From CAWUEX02 sp038148375 (GTDB lineage Bacteria > Pseudomonadota > Alphaproteobacteria > Rhodospirillales > Rhodospirillaceae), in NCBI GenBank assembly GCA_038148375.1, contig JAYQVH010000002.1:186001-250000 (forward strand): a DNA stretch of 64,000 nt, in the 5' to 3' direction. The position numbers and the translations under genes were made by a program. Within the stretch, counting starts at the first letter, position 1, and each line of letters starts with the position of its first letter. Below, one piece after another: positions 35,621 to 44,408 of the stretch. The notes under the pieces are model-generated. The model was not told the origin of the DNA. It saw only the letters and a program-made list of their open reading frames with translations, and ran no database searches.

Positions 35621-36877
35621 ATGCCCGTTCAAACCACAACACTTGAGTCCGGTCTGCGTATCGTCACCGATCCGCTGGCTTCTGTCGAAACCGTCGCCGT
35701 CGGCGTATGGGTCGCCGCCGGGACGCGCCACGAGACGATCGAGGTTAACGGCATATCGCATTTGCTTGAGCATATGGCGTTCAAGGGCACAGCCAAGCGC
35801 ACGGCGTATGACATCGCCGAGCAGATGGACAATGTCGGCGGTCAGCTCAACGCCTACACCAGCCGGGATCACACCGCCTACTACGCCAAGGTCCTCAAAG
35901 AAGACCTCGGCCTCGCTGTCGACATCCTTGCGGATATTCTTCTCAATTCGACGATGGACGAAGACGAGTTCGCGCGCGAGCAGCAGGTCGTTATTCAGGA
36001 AATCTATCAGGCCGAGGACACACCGGACGACATCGTATTCGACCGGCTCCAGGAAACTGCGTATCCGGATCAGGCCCTCGGCTGGCCCGTGCTTGGCACC
36101 GTCGACAGCGTCAACCGTATGACAGCGGATGATCTGCGCGCGTACCTGGGCCGCAACTACACCAGCGGTGACATCGTGGTCTCCGCCTCAGGGCGCGTTG
36201 ATCACGAGACTTTCGTGCGCATGGTCACGGAGGCTTTTGGCGGCCTGCCGCATGGCGGCGGCCCAAGCGCCTCTCCGGCCAGATACGCCGGCGGGGATGT
36301 GCGCGAGTCCCGACCGGTAGAGCAGCTTCATCTGGTGCTGGGTTTCGACAGCATCGGCTTCCATGATCCTGACTATTACCCGGTGTCGGCGCTATCGGTG
36401 CTGTTCGGCGAGGGTCTGTCCTCGCGCCTCTTCCAGGAAGTGCGGGAGAAACGCGGCCTGGCCTACTCTGTGTTCTCCTCACAGAACGCCTGTGATGACT
36501 CCGGTTTGTTTACGCTTTACGCGGGGACCAGTCCGCAGCAGACAAAAGAACTGGTCAGCGTTCTCAGCGACGAGATTCGCAAGATGACCGATGGCGCGTC
36601 CGACGACGAAGTCGCCCGCGCGAAAGCGCAATTAAAAGCCGGCTTATTGATGGGCCTCGAAAGTCCCGGCAGCCGATGCGTGCAGCGGGCGCGGCAGCTT
36701 CTGGTTTACGGCAAGACTCTCGATACGCAGGAACTCATCGAAAAGATCGAGGCCATAGACTCCGCGGCCATCACGAAAGCGGCGCAGCGCGTATTCGCGA
36801 CCAAACCCACTTTGGCAGCCATCGGTCAAATTAAAGAGTTGGCCTCCTACGATAAAGTCATCTCAGGACTGGCGTGA
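35621..36877 (+). CDS. M16 family zinc peptidase (mitochondrial-processing-peptidase-like)
   Basis: The product has 418 residues. The inverted zinc motif HXXEH is H47-LLE50-H51 (GISHLLEHMAFKGTAKR). The distal glutamate of the site is in the EQQVVIQEIYQAEDTP segment. It ends with the conserved glycine-rich VREKRGLAYSVFSS. The family has one active and one pseudo-domain. Bacterial members resemble the beta subunit of the mitochondrial enzyme; the substrate is unknown. No signal peptide is seen. Confidence 0.93.
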   Translation: MPVQTTTLESGLRIVTDPLASVETVAVGVWVAAGTRHETIEVNGISHLLEHMAFKGTAKRTAYDIAEQMDNVGGQLNAYTSRDHTAYYAKVLKEDLGLAVDILADILLNSTMDEDEFAREQQVVIQEIYQAEDTPDDIVFDRLQETAYPDQALGWPVLGTVDSVNRMTADDLRAYLGRNYTSGDIVVSASGRVDHETFVRMVTEAFGGLPHGGGPSASPARYAGGDVRESRPVEQLHLVLGFDSIGFHDPDYYPVSALSVLFGEGLSSRLFQEVREKRGLAYSVFSSQNACDDSGLFTLYAGTSPQQTKELVSVLSDEIRKMTDGASDDEVARAKAQLKAGLLMGLESPGSRCVQRARQLLVYGKTLDTQELIEKIEAIDSAAITKAAQRVFATKPTLAAIGQIKELASYDKVISGLA

Positions 36878-36917
36878 CCGCACCCCTGTGCCCGCGGCAT
36901 GTGCTAACGTTCGTCCC

Positions 36918-37148
36918 ATGCCGGCGCAGACGCTCCCAACCGATCTCGACCTCGAACACGACCCGGTCACCCGGGTGACGGCCCTTGCGCGATTCGTCCT
37001 CGGCGATGAGATGCAAGTGGATATGTTTCTCCACCGCAAGCAGCGCGACCTTGGCGGACTCAGGCCGGTTGAGCTTGCGGGCTCCCAAGCCGGCGCCCGC
37101 CAGGTTGAGACGCTTTTATGGGCCATCCACGCCGACCGGCGCCTGTAA
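36918..37148 (+). CDS. Small protein resembling the toxin-binding domain of MbcA/ParS/Xre antitoxins
   Basis: The product has 76 residues from the ATG at 36918 (a GTG at 36888 would add 10). It contains LGGLRPVELAGSQAGARQVETLLWAI, whose shape (short FLHRKQRDLGG turn, then P-x-E-L and a long helix) resembles the C-terminal antitoxin domain that binds RES toxins. There is no helix-turn-helix and no toxin gene beside it, so it is an orphan. I am not sure the resemblance is real. Confidence 0.5.
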   Translation: MPAQTLPTDLDLEHDPVTRVTALARFVLGDEMQVDMFLHRKQRDLGGLRPVELAGSQAGARQVETLLWAIHADRRL

Positions 37149-37268
37149 ACACGGCCTGAGCGACCTAAAGTGATCACTGGACGGGCACCCTAAACCTGAG
37201 ACTCGCGCCGCGATGCCGTCCGGCTAGGTTGCGCCCAAATCGAGACTGACAGTCCATTGGAGGACGCT

Positions 37269-38546
37269 ATGGCGAAATATCTGAAACAGGGTGCGACGGC
37301 AGAAGAAACGGCGGCGGCCGCGGCGAAAGTGCGCGATATCGTTACCGGCATTCTTGAACGCATCGGTGCGGAGGGCGACGCCGCGGTTCGCCACTATTCT
37401 GAGACGTTCGACAAATTTTCGCCGGCGAGCTTTCGTCTGTCCGATGCGGAAATCAAAGAGTGCGTGGACTCGCTCGACCCGCAAACGGTCGAAGACATCA
37501 AATTTGCACAGACGCAGATCCGCAAGTTCGCGGAAGCCCAGAGGGCGTCCCTTCAGGACGTGGAAATCGAGACCATTACGGGCGTGCGCCTGGGGCATAA
37601 AAATATCCCGATCGAAAACGTCGGCTGCTACGTACCGGGTGGCCGCTATCCCATGGTCGCCTCAGCCCACATGAGTGTGCTGACCGCCAAAGTGGCTGGA
37701 TGTAAGCGCGTGATCGCGTGCACGCCGCCGACCAACGGTGCGGCTCATCCGGCGACCATCGCGGCGATGTATTTCGCCGGCGCGGATGAGATATACCTTT
37801 TGGGCGGGGTTCAGGCGGTCGGTGCCATGGCGCTCGGCACCGAAACCATCGCGCCGGTCGACATGCTGGTCGGCCCGGGCAACGCCTATGTCGCCGAAGC
37901 GAAGCGTCAGCTCTATGGCCGCGTCGGCATTGATCTGTTTGCCGGTCCGACAGAAGTTCTGGTCATCGCCGACGACACGGCGGACGGCGAGATGGTTGCC
38001 ACCGACCTGCTCGGACAGGCCGAACACGGCCCGACTTCGCCGGCGATTCTTCTAACCACGTCCCAGCGCATTGCCGACGAAACGGTCAACGAAATCGAGC
38101 GTCAGCTCGGCATTCTCAAGACCGCTGATGTCGCCGGGGCGGCGTGGAAGGATTACGGCGAGATTATTCTCTGCGACGATAATGCGGAGATGCTGAAAAT
38201 CGCCGACGACATCGCGTCCGAACATGTGGAAATTCTGACGGAAGACCCGATGTGGTGGCGCGACAACATGACCAACTATGGCGCCTTGTTCCTCGGCAAG
38301 GAAACCAATGTTGCTTATGGTGACAAGGTTATCGGCACCAATCACACGCTGCCGACCAGCAAAGCGGCGCGCTACACTGGCGGTCTCTGGGTCGGCAAGT
38401 TCATCAAAACCTGCACCTATCAGACCTGCACGGAAGAAGCGTCAAAGACCATCGGTGAATACGGCTCGCGTCTATGCGCCATTGAAAACTTCGCCGGTCA
38501 TCAGGAGCAGTGCGACCTGCGGGTGCGCCGCTACGGCAATGCTTAA
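37269..38546 (+). CDS. Histidinol-dehydrogenase-family alcohol dehydrogenase (possibly HpsN-like)
   Basis: The product has 425 residues from the ATG at 37269, behind GGAGG. Family hallmarks are present: YVPGGRYPM, the zinc ligands in GQAEHGP, the catalytic EH in SEHVEIL, and LPTSKAARYTGGLWVGKF. Zinc-dependent NAD enzymes of this family oxidise an alcohol to the acid. The neighbours are a 3-hydroxyacyl-CoA-dehydrogenase-like and an SDR gene, not other histidine genes, so it is probably catabolic, perhaps like sulfopropanediol 3-dehydrogenase HpsN; the C-terminus with CTYQTCTEEAS looks unlike canonical HisD. Substrate not proven. Confidence 0.8.
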   Translation: MAKYLKQGATAEETAAAAAKVRDIVTGILERIGAEGDAAVRHYSETFDKFSPASFRLSDAEIKECVDSLDPQTVEDIKFAQTQIRKFAEAQRASLQDVEIETITGVRLGHKNIPIENVGCYVPGGRYPMVASAHMSVLTAKVAGCKRVIACTPPTNGAAHPATIAAMYFAGADEIYLLGGVQAVGAMALGTETIAPVDMLVGPGNAYVAEAKRQLYGRVGIDLFAGPTEVLVIADDTADGEMVATDLLGQAEHGPTSPAILLTTSQRIADETVNEIERQLGILKTADVAGAAWKDYGEIILCDDNAEMLKIADDIASEHVEILTEDPMWWRDNMTNYGALFLGKETNVAYGDKVIGTNHTLPTSKAARYTGGLWVGKFIKTCTYQTCTEEASKTIGEYGSRLCAIENFAGHQEQCDLRVRRYGNA

Positions 38547-38564
38547 GACGTCCGGCACAGACTC

Positions 38565-39509
38565 ATGACCACGTCCGTCGCAGTCGTGGGTGCCGGATTG
38601 GTCGGTGCGGGCTGGGCCATCGTCTTTGCCCGTGCAGGGTATCCCGTGCGGATTTTCGACGGCAGCGACGACATCCGCGAGCGGGTGCGGGGCGACATCG
38701 CCGCCAATCTCGCGGACCTTGAAAAGTTCGGGCTCATTGACGCCGCCAGTCCGGTGCTTGAGCGTATCACCGTTCATGACTGTCTCGAAGACGCCGTAGA
38801 TGGTGTCAGTTACGTTCAGGAGTCGGTTTTCGAAACGGTTCCGGTCAAGAGCGAGGTCTGCGCGGCACTCGATGCCGCGTGCGCGCCGGAGGTTATTGTC
38901 GGCAGTTCGTCCTCCGGCATCCCGGCCTCGGCATTCACCGAAGAGCTCACCAACCGGCAGCGGTTTCTCATCGCCCATCCGGTCAACCCGCCTTATCTCG
39001 TACCCTTGGTGGAGCTGGTTCCGGCTCCCTGGACGGACCCGGTGGCGGTCGACAAGACCTATGCGCTGATGGAAGCGGTCGACCAGACGCCGATTCGCAT
39101 CTACCGCGAGGTCGAGGGCTTCGTGCTCAACCGCTTGCAGGGTGCCTTGCTCAATGAGGCCTGGGCTCTGTTTGAGGAAGGCTACGCCTCCGCCGAGGAC
39201 ATCGATAAGACGGTATCGCACGGGCTGGGCTTGCGCTGGTCGTTCATGGGGCCGTTTCAGACCATCGATCTCAATGCCCCTGGCGGTGTCGCTGATTATG
39301 CGGCACGTCTGGCGCCGCTCTATCATTCCGTCGCCCAAGACCGCACTGCCCCGAAGCCGTGGAGCGATGATCTTATCTCCAAGGTCGAAGCCGAGCGCCG
39401 CGAGGCATTGTCCAAAGACGATCTTGCAAAGCGCCGCTCCTGGCGCGACCGTCGCCTGATGGCCCTGGCTGCGCACAAAGCCATGGCGTCTCAGGATCTG
39501 GGAGACTGA
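38565..39509 (+). CDS. 3-hydroxyacyl-CoA-dehydrogenase-family NAD dehydrogenase
   Basis: The product has 314 residues, the length of gulonate or carnitine dehydrogenase and not a fused multifunctional enzyme. The NAD motif is VVGAGLVGAGWAIVFARAG, followed by the acid in VRIFDGSD. The catalytic His is in AHPVNPPYLVPLVELVP. These oxidise a beta-hydroxy acid or polyol. It is 18 bases after the HisD-family gene and 1 base before the SDR, so all three are one operon, and the trio probably degrades a hydroxylated three- to six-carbon compound. Confidence 0.86.
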   Translation: MTTSVAVVGAGLVGAGWAIVFARAGYPVRIFDGSDDIRERVRGDIAANLADLEKFGLIDAASPVLERITVHDCLEDAVDGVSYVQESVFETVPVKSEVCAALDAACAPEVIVGSSSSGIPASAFTEELTNRQRFLIAHPVNPPYLVPLVELVPAPWTDPVAVDKTYALMEAVDQTPIRIYREVEGFVLNRLQGALLNEAWALFEEGYASAEDIDKTVSHGLGLRWSFMGPFQTIDLNAPGGVADYAARLAPLYHSVAQDRTAPKPWSDDLISKVEAERREALSKDDLAKRRSWRDRRLMALAAHKAMASQDLGD

Positions 39510-39510
39510 C

Positions 39511-40272
39511 ATGGCGAAGAGTGCATCACTGTTCGATCTGTCCGGGATGACCGCGCTGGTCACCGGCGGTTCGAAAGGTCTCGGTGCCGGATGTGCTCTG
39601 GCCTTGGCCGAGGCGGGCGCCGATTTGGTTCTGGTCGCGCGCGCGAAAGACGCGCTGCAAGAGATCGCCGATCGGGTGTCGGCGCTGGGCCGCTCAGTCA
39701 CCACGGCGTCCTGCGACGTGACGGATGTCGACGCGCTCGCAGACGTTATCGCCAACGGCCCGCCCATTCACGTGCTGCTCAACAATGCCGGGACCAACAT
39801 TCCCGAGCCCTTCGGCGATGTCAGCGCCGGTCACTACGACCGGATCATGGACATCAATGTCCGCGCGGCGTTCTTCGGCGCGCAGGCCGCTGCCAAGAAA
39901 ATGATCGCCGATGAGGTGCGGGGATCCATCATCCACATGTCGTCGCAAATGGGGCATGTCGGCGCGGTCAACCGCACGGTGTATTGCGCATCGAAACACG
40001 CCATCGAGGGCCTGACCAAAGCCATGGCCGTTGAGCTGGCGCCCCACGGCATCCGCGTCAACACGGTCGCGCCGACGTTTATCGAGACACCGATGACCAA
40101 ACCGTTCTTCGAAGACGATGCCTTCAAGGAGTCTGTGCTAAAGCAAATTCCGATGGGGCACATCGGTCAGGTCGAAGACGTCGCCGGCGCGGTGGTTTAC
40201 CTGGCGTCGCCCGCATCGCGCATGGTCACTGGCTCGTGCGTCAAGGTCGACGGCGGTTGGACCGCGCACTAA
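39511..40272 (+). CDS. Short-chain dehydrogenase/reductase
   Basis: The product has 253 residues. TGGSKGLG is at residues 17-24, NNAG is in LLNNAGTN, the Ser is in HMSSQMG and the Tyr/Lys pair is in YCASKH. The C-terminus GSCVKVDGGWTAH is of the gluconate-5-dehydrogenase or glucose-dehydrogenase group. It begins 1 base after the previous stop. Its last codons are repeated after its own stop in a short tandem repeat (see 40252-40316). Confidence 0.9.
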   Translation: MAKSASLFDLSGMTALVTGGSKGLGAGCALALAEAGADLVLVARAKDALQEIADRVSALGRSVTTASCDVTDVDALADVIANGPPIHVLLNNAGTNIPEPFGDVSAGHYDRIMDINVRAAFFGAQAAAKKMIADEVRGSIIHMSSQMGHVGAVNRTVYCASKHAIEGLTKAMAVELAPHGIRVNTVAPTFIETPMTKPFFEDDAFKESVLKQIPMGHIGQVEDVAGAVVYLASPASRMVTGSCVKVDGGWTAH

Positions 40273-40316
40273 ACAGGCGGTTGGACCGCGCACTAAACAG
40301 GCGGTTGTACCGCGCA
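40252..40316 (+). repeat. Tandem repeat of the SDR 3' end (24-bp unit, 2.7 copies)
   Basis: The 24-base unit, starting ggcggttggaccgcgc and ending in ctaaaca, begins within the last codons of the SDR gene (GGWTAH-stop). The first copy is 40252-40275, the second 40276-40299 is identical, and the third 40300-40316 is partial with one change (ggcggttgtaccgcgc). The copies outside the gene each carry the stop-bearing sequence. A similar arrangement occurs at the atpF end (50962-51151). Confidence 0.9.
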
Positions 40317-40339
40317 TCGTACTGAGTCGTTTGAAAAAG

Positions 40340-40915
40340 CTAAGCGTGACCCGCTTCGCCGGACAGCATCGCCGGATGGATGCCGAGCTTGTTGAGTGCC
40401 CGGTCCCACTTTGTCTCACTGTCGTCGGACCACAGCAGGTCGCAGTCCGCCGGCACGCTCAGCCACGCATTGTTCTTGATTTCGTCGTCAAGCTGGCCCG
40501 CGCCCCAGCCGGCATAGCCGAGCGCCATCAGGCAGCGTTTTGGCCCTGTCCCGTAGGCGATGGCCTTGAGCACTTCTGTCGTCGCGCTCAGGGCCACGGT
40601 CTCATCGACGACCATGGTGCCGTCCATCTGATAGTCCGAGGAGTGCAGGACAAAGCCGCGCGCCGATTCCACCGGCCCGCCGCAATGCACCAGAATACGG
40701 TCGCAGGCCGGCGTCGGCTCAATGCCCATTTGCTCCAGAATGTCGGGAAATCTCAGTTCATCGAGCGGCTGGTTGACGATCAGCCCCATCGCGCCGTCTT
40801 CGGAATGCGCGCACATGTAAATCACCGATTTCTCGAAGCGGGGGTCGCCCATCGTGGGCATGGCAACAAGAAATTGGCCGGACAGATAACGCGGGTCCGA
40901 TGAACTCCGTATCAT
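40340..40915 (-). CDS. YqgE/AlgH family protein
   Basis: The product has 191 residues from the ATG at 40915; a TTG at 40945 would give 10 more. The family signature is plain: LSGQFLVAMPTMGDPRFEKSV-like start, GAMGLIVNQPL, HCGGPVES and ALGYAGWGAGQLDDEI. The function of the family is unclear; AlgH-like proteins influence transcription or ribosome-related processes. It is divergent from the peroxiredoxin gene. Confidence 0.93.
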   Translation of the reverse strand: MIRSSSDPRYLSGQFLVAMPTMGDPRFEKSVIYMCAHSEDGAMGLIVNQPLDELRFPDILEQMGIEPTPACDRILVHCGGPVESARGFVLHSSDYQMDGTMVVDETVALSATTEVLKAIAYGTGPKRCLMALGYAGWGAGQLDDEIKNNAWLSVPADCDLLWSDDSETKWDRALNKLGIHPAMLSGEAGHA

Positions 40916-41066
40916 GATCTTAAGATGCGCTCGTAATAGTGGCAAAACAAGGGCGCGGCAGCGAAAATTTGGCTTGCAATTTGAGCTTCGAAGCGAACTC
41001 TCAGAGCTAGCCTTGCAAAACCCCAGATGGAAAAATTGTATTCATGATCGAACACGGCAAGACCTG

Positions 41067-41549
41067 ATGACGATACAAATTGGTGAGTCCCTTCCTGACG
41101 TCTCGACCTTTGTCGCCAGGCCCGACGGCCCGATGGCGACGACGACGGGAGCTCTGTTCAATATCGGGCGGTCTGTGTTGTTTGGTGTGCCCGGCGCCTT
41201 TACCCCCACCTGCTCGGCGCGGCATTTACCGGGATATGTCGAGCGTGCAGACCAATTGTTCGCAAAAGGCATCGAGCGCATCGTCTGTATGGCAACCAAC
41301 GACGCGTTCGTCATGGCGGCCTGGGCCAAGGCCGTCGGCACCGGCGACACCGTTCTGATGATGGCGGACGGCAACGCGACGTTTGTAATGGCGCTTGGCT
41401 TGGAGGCCGATCAGTCGGAGCGCGCAATGGGCATCCGGGCCCAGCGCTTCGCGATGGTGATCGCCGATGGCGTGGTTTCTCATCTGTATGTCGATCCGCC
41501 GGGTGGATTCAACGTCTCCGGCGCGGACCACATACTGGCTCAGCTTTAA
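41067..41549 (+). CDS. Peroxiredoxin (Prx5-type)
   Basis: The product has 160 residues from the ATG at 41067; the frame extends upstream to 40914 without family character. The peroxidatic Cys is C49 in VPGAFTPTCSARHLPGY, the P-x3-T/S-x2-C motif. The segment after it (ATNDAFVMAAWAKA) is of the Prx5 group. It reduces peroxides, probably with thiols from glutaredoxin or thioredoxin. The stop overlaps that of rnhA in a TTAA, so the two genes converge with no space. Confidence 0.92.
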   Translation: MTIQIGESLPDVSTFVARPDGPMATTTGALFNIGRSVLFGVPGAFTPTCSARHLPGYVERADQLFAKGIERIVCMATNDAFVMAAWAKAVGTGDTVLMMADGNATFVMALGLEADQSERAMGIRAQRFAMVIADGVVSHLYVDPPGGFNVSGADHILAQL

Positions 41550-42016
41550 CGCGGGTCGCCGTCACCGTAGCGAATCTTTTCCGCTTCCAAGCGGGCGAGA
41601 TCGTCAACGCGCTCATTTTCCGGATGCCCGGCATGGCCCTTGACCCAGTGCCATGACACCCGGTGAGGGGCCTGCGCGTCATCCAGAGCCTGCCATAGGT
41701 CCGCGTTCTTCACAGGCTTCTTCGCTGCCGTCTTCCAGTTCCGTGCCTTCCAGCCGGAGATCCATTCCGTGATGCCCTTCTGGACATACTGGCTGTCCGT
41801 ATAAACCTCGACGATGCAAGGACGGGTGAGAGCGTTGAGGCCTTCGATCACGGCCTGCAACTCCATGCGGTTGTTGGTCGTATCGGCCGCGCTGCCGGCC
41901 AGTTCCTTTTCCGTGCCGTTGAAGCGCAACAGCGCACCCCAGCCGCCGGGTCCCGGATTGCCAAGGCACGCGCCGTCGGTAAACAGCTGCACCGTTTTTG
42001 GCGAGGTCTCGCTCAC
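41546..42016 (-). CDS. rnhA: Ribonuclease HI
   Basis: The product has 156 residues starting with GTG at 42016, which overlaps the thrB stop by 4 bases (GTGA). The four catalytic acids are present: D in LFTDGACLGN, E in NNRMELQAV, D in VYTDSQYV and D in ENERVDDLA. It degrades RNA in RNA-DNA hybrids. It is last in an ispH-thrB-rnhA run. Confidence 0.95.
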   Translation of the reverse strand: MSETSPKTVQLFTDGACLGNPGPGGWGALLRFNGTEKELAGSAADTTNNRMELQAVIEGLNALTRPCIVEVYTDSQYVQKGITEWISGWKARNWKTAAKKPVKNADLWQALDDAQAPHRVSWHWVKGHAGHPENERVDDLARLEAEKIRYGDGDPR

Positions 42017-42975
42017 TTCAGGCCGTACGCGCCGATGTCGGTCACGCCGCGGTGAAAACGCAGCTTGTAGACGTATTCCATCGGGTTCTTCGGGCGCACC
42101 AGCGCCCCTTCGGGCGTGTTGACCCAGTCGTACAAGCGCGTCAGCAGAAAGCGCATGGCCGCGCCACGGGCGAGCAAGGGCAGCTGGTCTTTTTCGGCGT
42201 CGGTCAGGGGGCGCACCTCTTCGTAACCGGCAAGCAAGTGGTGTGCCTTCGTGACATTCATTGCGCCATCGGCTTCGAAGCACCACGCGTTGAGACACAC
42301 GGCAATGTCGTAAGCAAGAAAATCGGTGCACGCGAAATAGAAATCTATCACCCCGGAAAATTCATCGTCGAGAAAGAACACATTGTCGGGGAACAGGTCC
42401 GCGTGAATAACCCCTTTTGGCAGGTCGTCCGGCCAGGATGCGCGCAGGTGATCGAGCTCGGTGCCGAGTTCCTCGTGCAGACCCTTGGCCACCTCGTCGG
42501 CGTGATCTTCGCACGCGGCAAACAGCGCGGCCCATCCCGAAATCGACAGATCGTTGGCGCGCGTCGCGTTGAATGTCTTGCCGGCTTCGTGCAGCCCTGC
42601 CAACGCGCTGCCGAGTTGTCCGCAGTGCCGCGGTGTGACTCGCCGCGGCCACATACCATGCAGGAAGGTGATAATCGCCGCCGGGCGGCCTTCAAGAGTT
42701 TGCAGCATGGCGCCGTCGCGGGCCTCCACCGGCACCGGGCATTTGACACCGGACTCCGCCAGGTGATGCATCAGGTTCAAAAAGAATGGCAGATCGACTG
42801 GGTCGACGCGCTTCTCATAGAGCGTCAGGATAAAAGGCCCTTGGTCCGTGTGGAGCAGGTAGTTGGAATTCTCCACACCTTCGGCAATGCCTTTGCAGGA
42901 TACGACGCGCCCAATGTCATAACGGGCGACAAACTCTTCCAGCGCCTCATCGTCGACTTCCGTATAAACGGCCAT
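42013..42975 (-). CDS. thrB: Homoserine kinase (APH-type ThrB)
   Basis: The product has 320 residues from the ATG at 42975. It is the alphaproteobacterial kinase of the aminoglycoside-phosphotransferase fold, not the GHMP type: GVIHADLFPDNVFF is the catalytic loop and GVIDFYFACTDF is the metal loop. It makes O-phosphohomoserine for threonine synthase (thrC at 34212). It starts 11 bases after the ispH stop. Confidence 0.93.
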   Translation of the reverse strand: MAVYTEVDDEALEEFVARYDIGRVVSCKGIAEGVENSNYLLHTDQGPFILTLYEKRVDPVDLPFFLNLMHHLAESGVKCPVPVEARDGAMLQTLEGRPAAIITFLHGMWPRRVTPRHCGQLGSALAGLHEAGKTFNATRANDLSISGWAALFAACEDHADEVAKGLHEELGTELDHLRASWPDDLPKGVIHADLFPDNVFFLDDEFSGVIDFYFACTDFLAYDIAVCLNAWCFEADGAMNVTKAHHLLAGYEEVRPLTDAEKDQLPLLARGAAMRFLLTRLYDWVNTPEGALVRPKNPMEYVYKLRFHRGVTDIGAYGLK

Positions 42976-42986
42976 AACGAAACCCC

Positions 42987-43931
42987 TTAGGCGCTTAGCG
43001 CGCGCGGAATGTTGAACGTCACGTTCTCTTCCGCGACCCGTACTTCTTCGACTGAGACTGTGAACCGTTCTTTCGCTGCGGCGATGACCTCGTCGACCAG
43101 CACTTCCGGTGCCGACGCGCCGGCTGTGATTCCGAGCGTGCTGCCTTCCGCGAGTTTGTCCCAGGGGATATCGCCGGCCCTCTGAACCAATATGGCGCGG
43201 GCGCATCCCGCCTTCTCACCGACTTCGACAAGCCGTTTGGAGTTGGACGAATTAGGCGCGCCGATCACGACCAGCATGTCGCACTTCTCGGCGATGGCCT
43301 TGACGGCTGCCTGGCGGTTGGTGGTGGCGTAGCAGATGTCTTCTTTGCGCGGCCCTTGGATGTTCGGAAACCGGCGGCGCAGCACGGCGACGATGTCCGC
43401 CGTATCGTCAACCGACAGGGTCGTCTGTGTCACGAACGCCAGATTGTCAGGGTCTGCCGGCTGAACTTTTTCCGCGTCCTCGATCGTTTCGATCAGGGTC
43501 ATCGCGCCATCTGGCACCTGACCCATGGTGCCGACCACTTCCGGATGATTGGCGTGGCCGATGAGCAGCATCTGCCGCCCCTTTCGCACGTGGCGGTGCG
43601 CTTCCATGTGGACTTTGGAGACCAGCGGGCAGGTCGCGTCGATGTAATCGAGGCCGCGGTCATCTGCCGCCGCCGGTACTGATTTCGGCACGCCGTGGGC
43701 CGAAAACACCACAGGTACGCCGTCCGGCACCTCGTCCAGCTCCTCGACGAACACCGCGCCCTTGGCCTCCAGATTCTCAACCACGTATCTGTTGTGTACG
43801 ATTTCATGGCGCACATAGACCGGCGCGCCATGGGCCTCCAGCGCCCGCTCAACGATCAAGATGGCGCGGTCCACACCGGCGCAGAATCCCCGTGGGCCGG
43901 CCAGCAGAATGGAAAGAGAAGGATGCGCCAT
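42987..43931 (-). CDS. ispH: 4-hydroxy-3-methylbut-2-enyl diphosphate reductase
   Basis: The product has 314 residues. The three cluster cysteines are in RGFCAGVDRAI, ATCPLVSKVH and GAPNSSNSKRL-adjacent VEVGEKAGCARA; the conserved GxFTQTTLSVDDT-like block reads FVTQTTLSVDDT. It performs the last step of the MEP isoprenoid pathway. It leads the ispH-thrB-rnhA run. Confidence 0.94.
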   Translation of the reverse strand: MAHPSLSILLAGPRGFCAGVDRAILIVERALEAHGAPVYVRHEIVHNRYVVENLEAKGAVFVEELDEVPDGVPVVFSAHGVPKSVPAAADDRGLDYIDATCPLVSKVHMEAHRHVRKGRQMLLIGHANHPEVVGTMGQVPDGAMTLIETIEDAEKVQPADPDNLAFVTQTTLSVDDTADIVAVLRRRFPNIQGPRKEDICYATTNRQAAVKAIAEKCDMLVVIGAPNSSNSKRLVEVGEKAGCARAILVQRAGDIPWDKLAEGSTLGITAGASAPEVLVDEVIAAAKERFTVSVEEVRVAEENVTFNIPRALSA

Positions 43932-44119
43932 AAAAATCGGTACTCAGGTCGTCTCGGCCGGAACTCTAATGCCTTGATCCAGCGCATCTGGCTGGCGTCC
44001 CGGCGGCTGGGCCGTTATTGTGACGCCCGAACCGGCTAAGGGAAAGCATCGCCCGCCGAAATCGGCGGAAAGCGGGCAATCCCTTACCAGAATACGTGAA
44101 CCGGCAAAAGGTCGACGAC

Positions 44120-44389
44120 ATGACGGATACACCCAATTCCCCGCCAGATGACACGACGGCGGTCGTCGCACAGAAAGCGCCGTTCCCGGTCGATGTGGAA
44201 GGCGGAAAATCCTATTGGTGGTGTGTCTGCGGGCGCAGCGCCAGGCAGCCGTTCTGCGATGGAGCGCATAAAGGTACAGGATTCGCGCCGCAGGAGTTCA
44301 AGGCGGATAAGGACGGGACCATCTATTTTTGCGGTTGCAAGGCGACATCCCGCGCGCCAATGTGCGACGGCAGCCACGCCAAACTTTAA
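44120..44389 (+). CDS. CDGSH iron-sulfur domain protein (two motifs)
   Basis: The product has 89 residues from the ATG at 44120, preceded by AAAAGG; the frame also opens with a GTG at 44096. Two CDGSH-type motifs are present: CVCGRSARQPFCDGAH and CGCKATSRAPMCDGSH, each giving a C3H1 [2Fe-2S] ligand set. The family handles redox or cluster transfer. It is divergent from ispH and followed after 19 bases by a lipoprotein gene. Confidence 0.92.
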   Translation: MTDTPNSPPDDTTAVVAQKAPFPVDVEGGKSYWWCVCGRSARQPFCDGAHKGTGFAPQEFKADKDGTIYFCGCKATSRAPMCDGSHAKL

Positions 44390-44408
44390 ACCGTTTCCTC
44401 CGCACGTG

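Noticed and set aside
37269..38546. Annotation as biosynthetic histidinol dehydrogenase hisD
   Set aside because: No other histidine genes are near and the operon partners are catabolic dehydrogenases; only the family can be claimed.
43932..44119. A tRNA or small RNA between ispH and the CDGSH gene
   Set aside because: There is a hairpin-rich stretch (gcccgc with gcgggc around 44050-44080) but no cloverleaf or known RNA motif; it is not strong enough to call.
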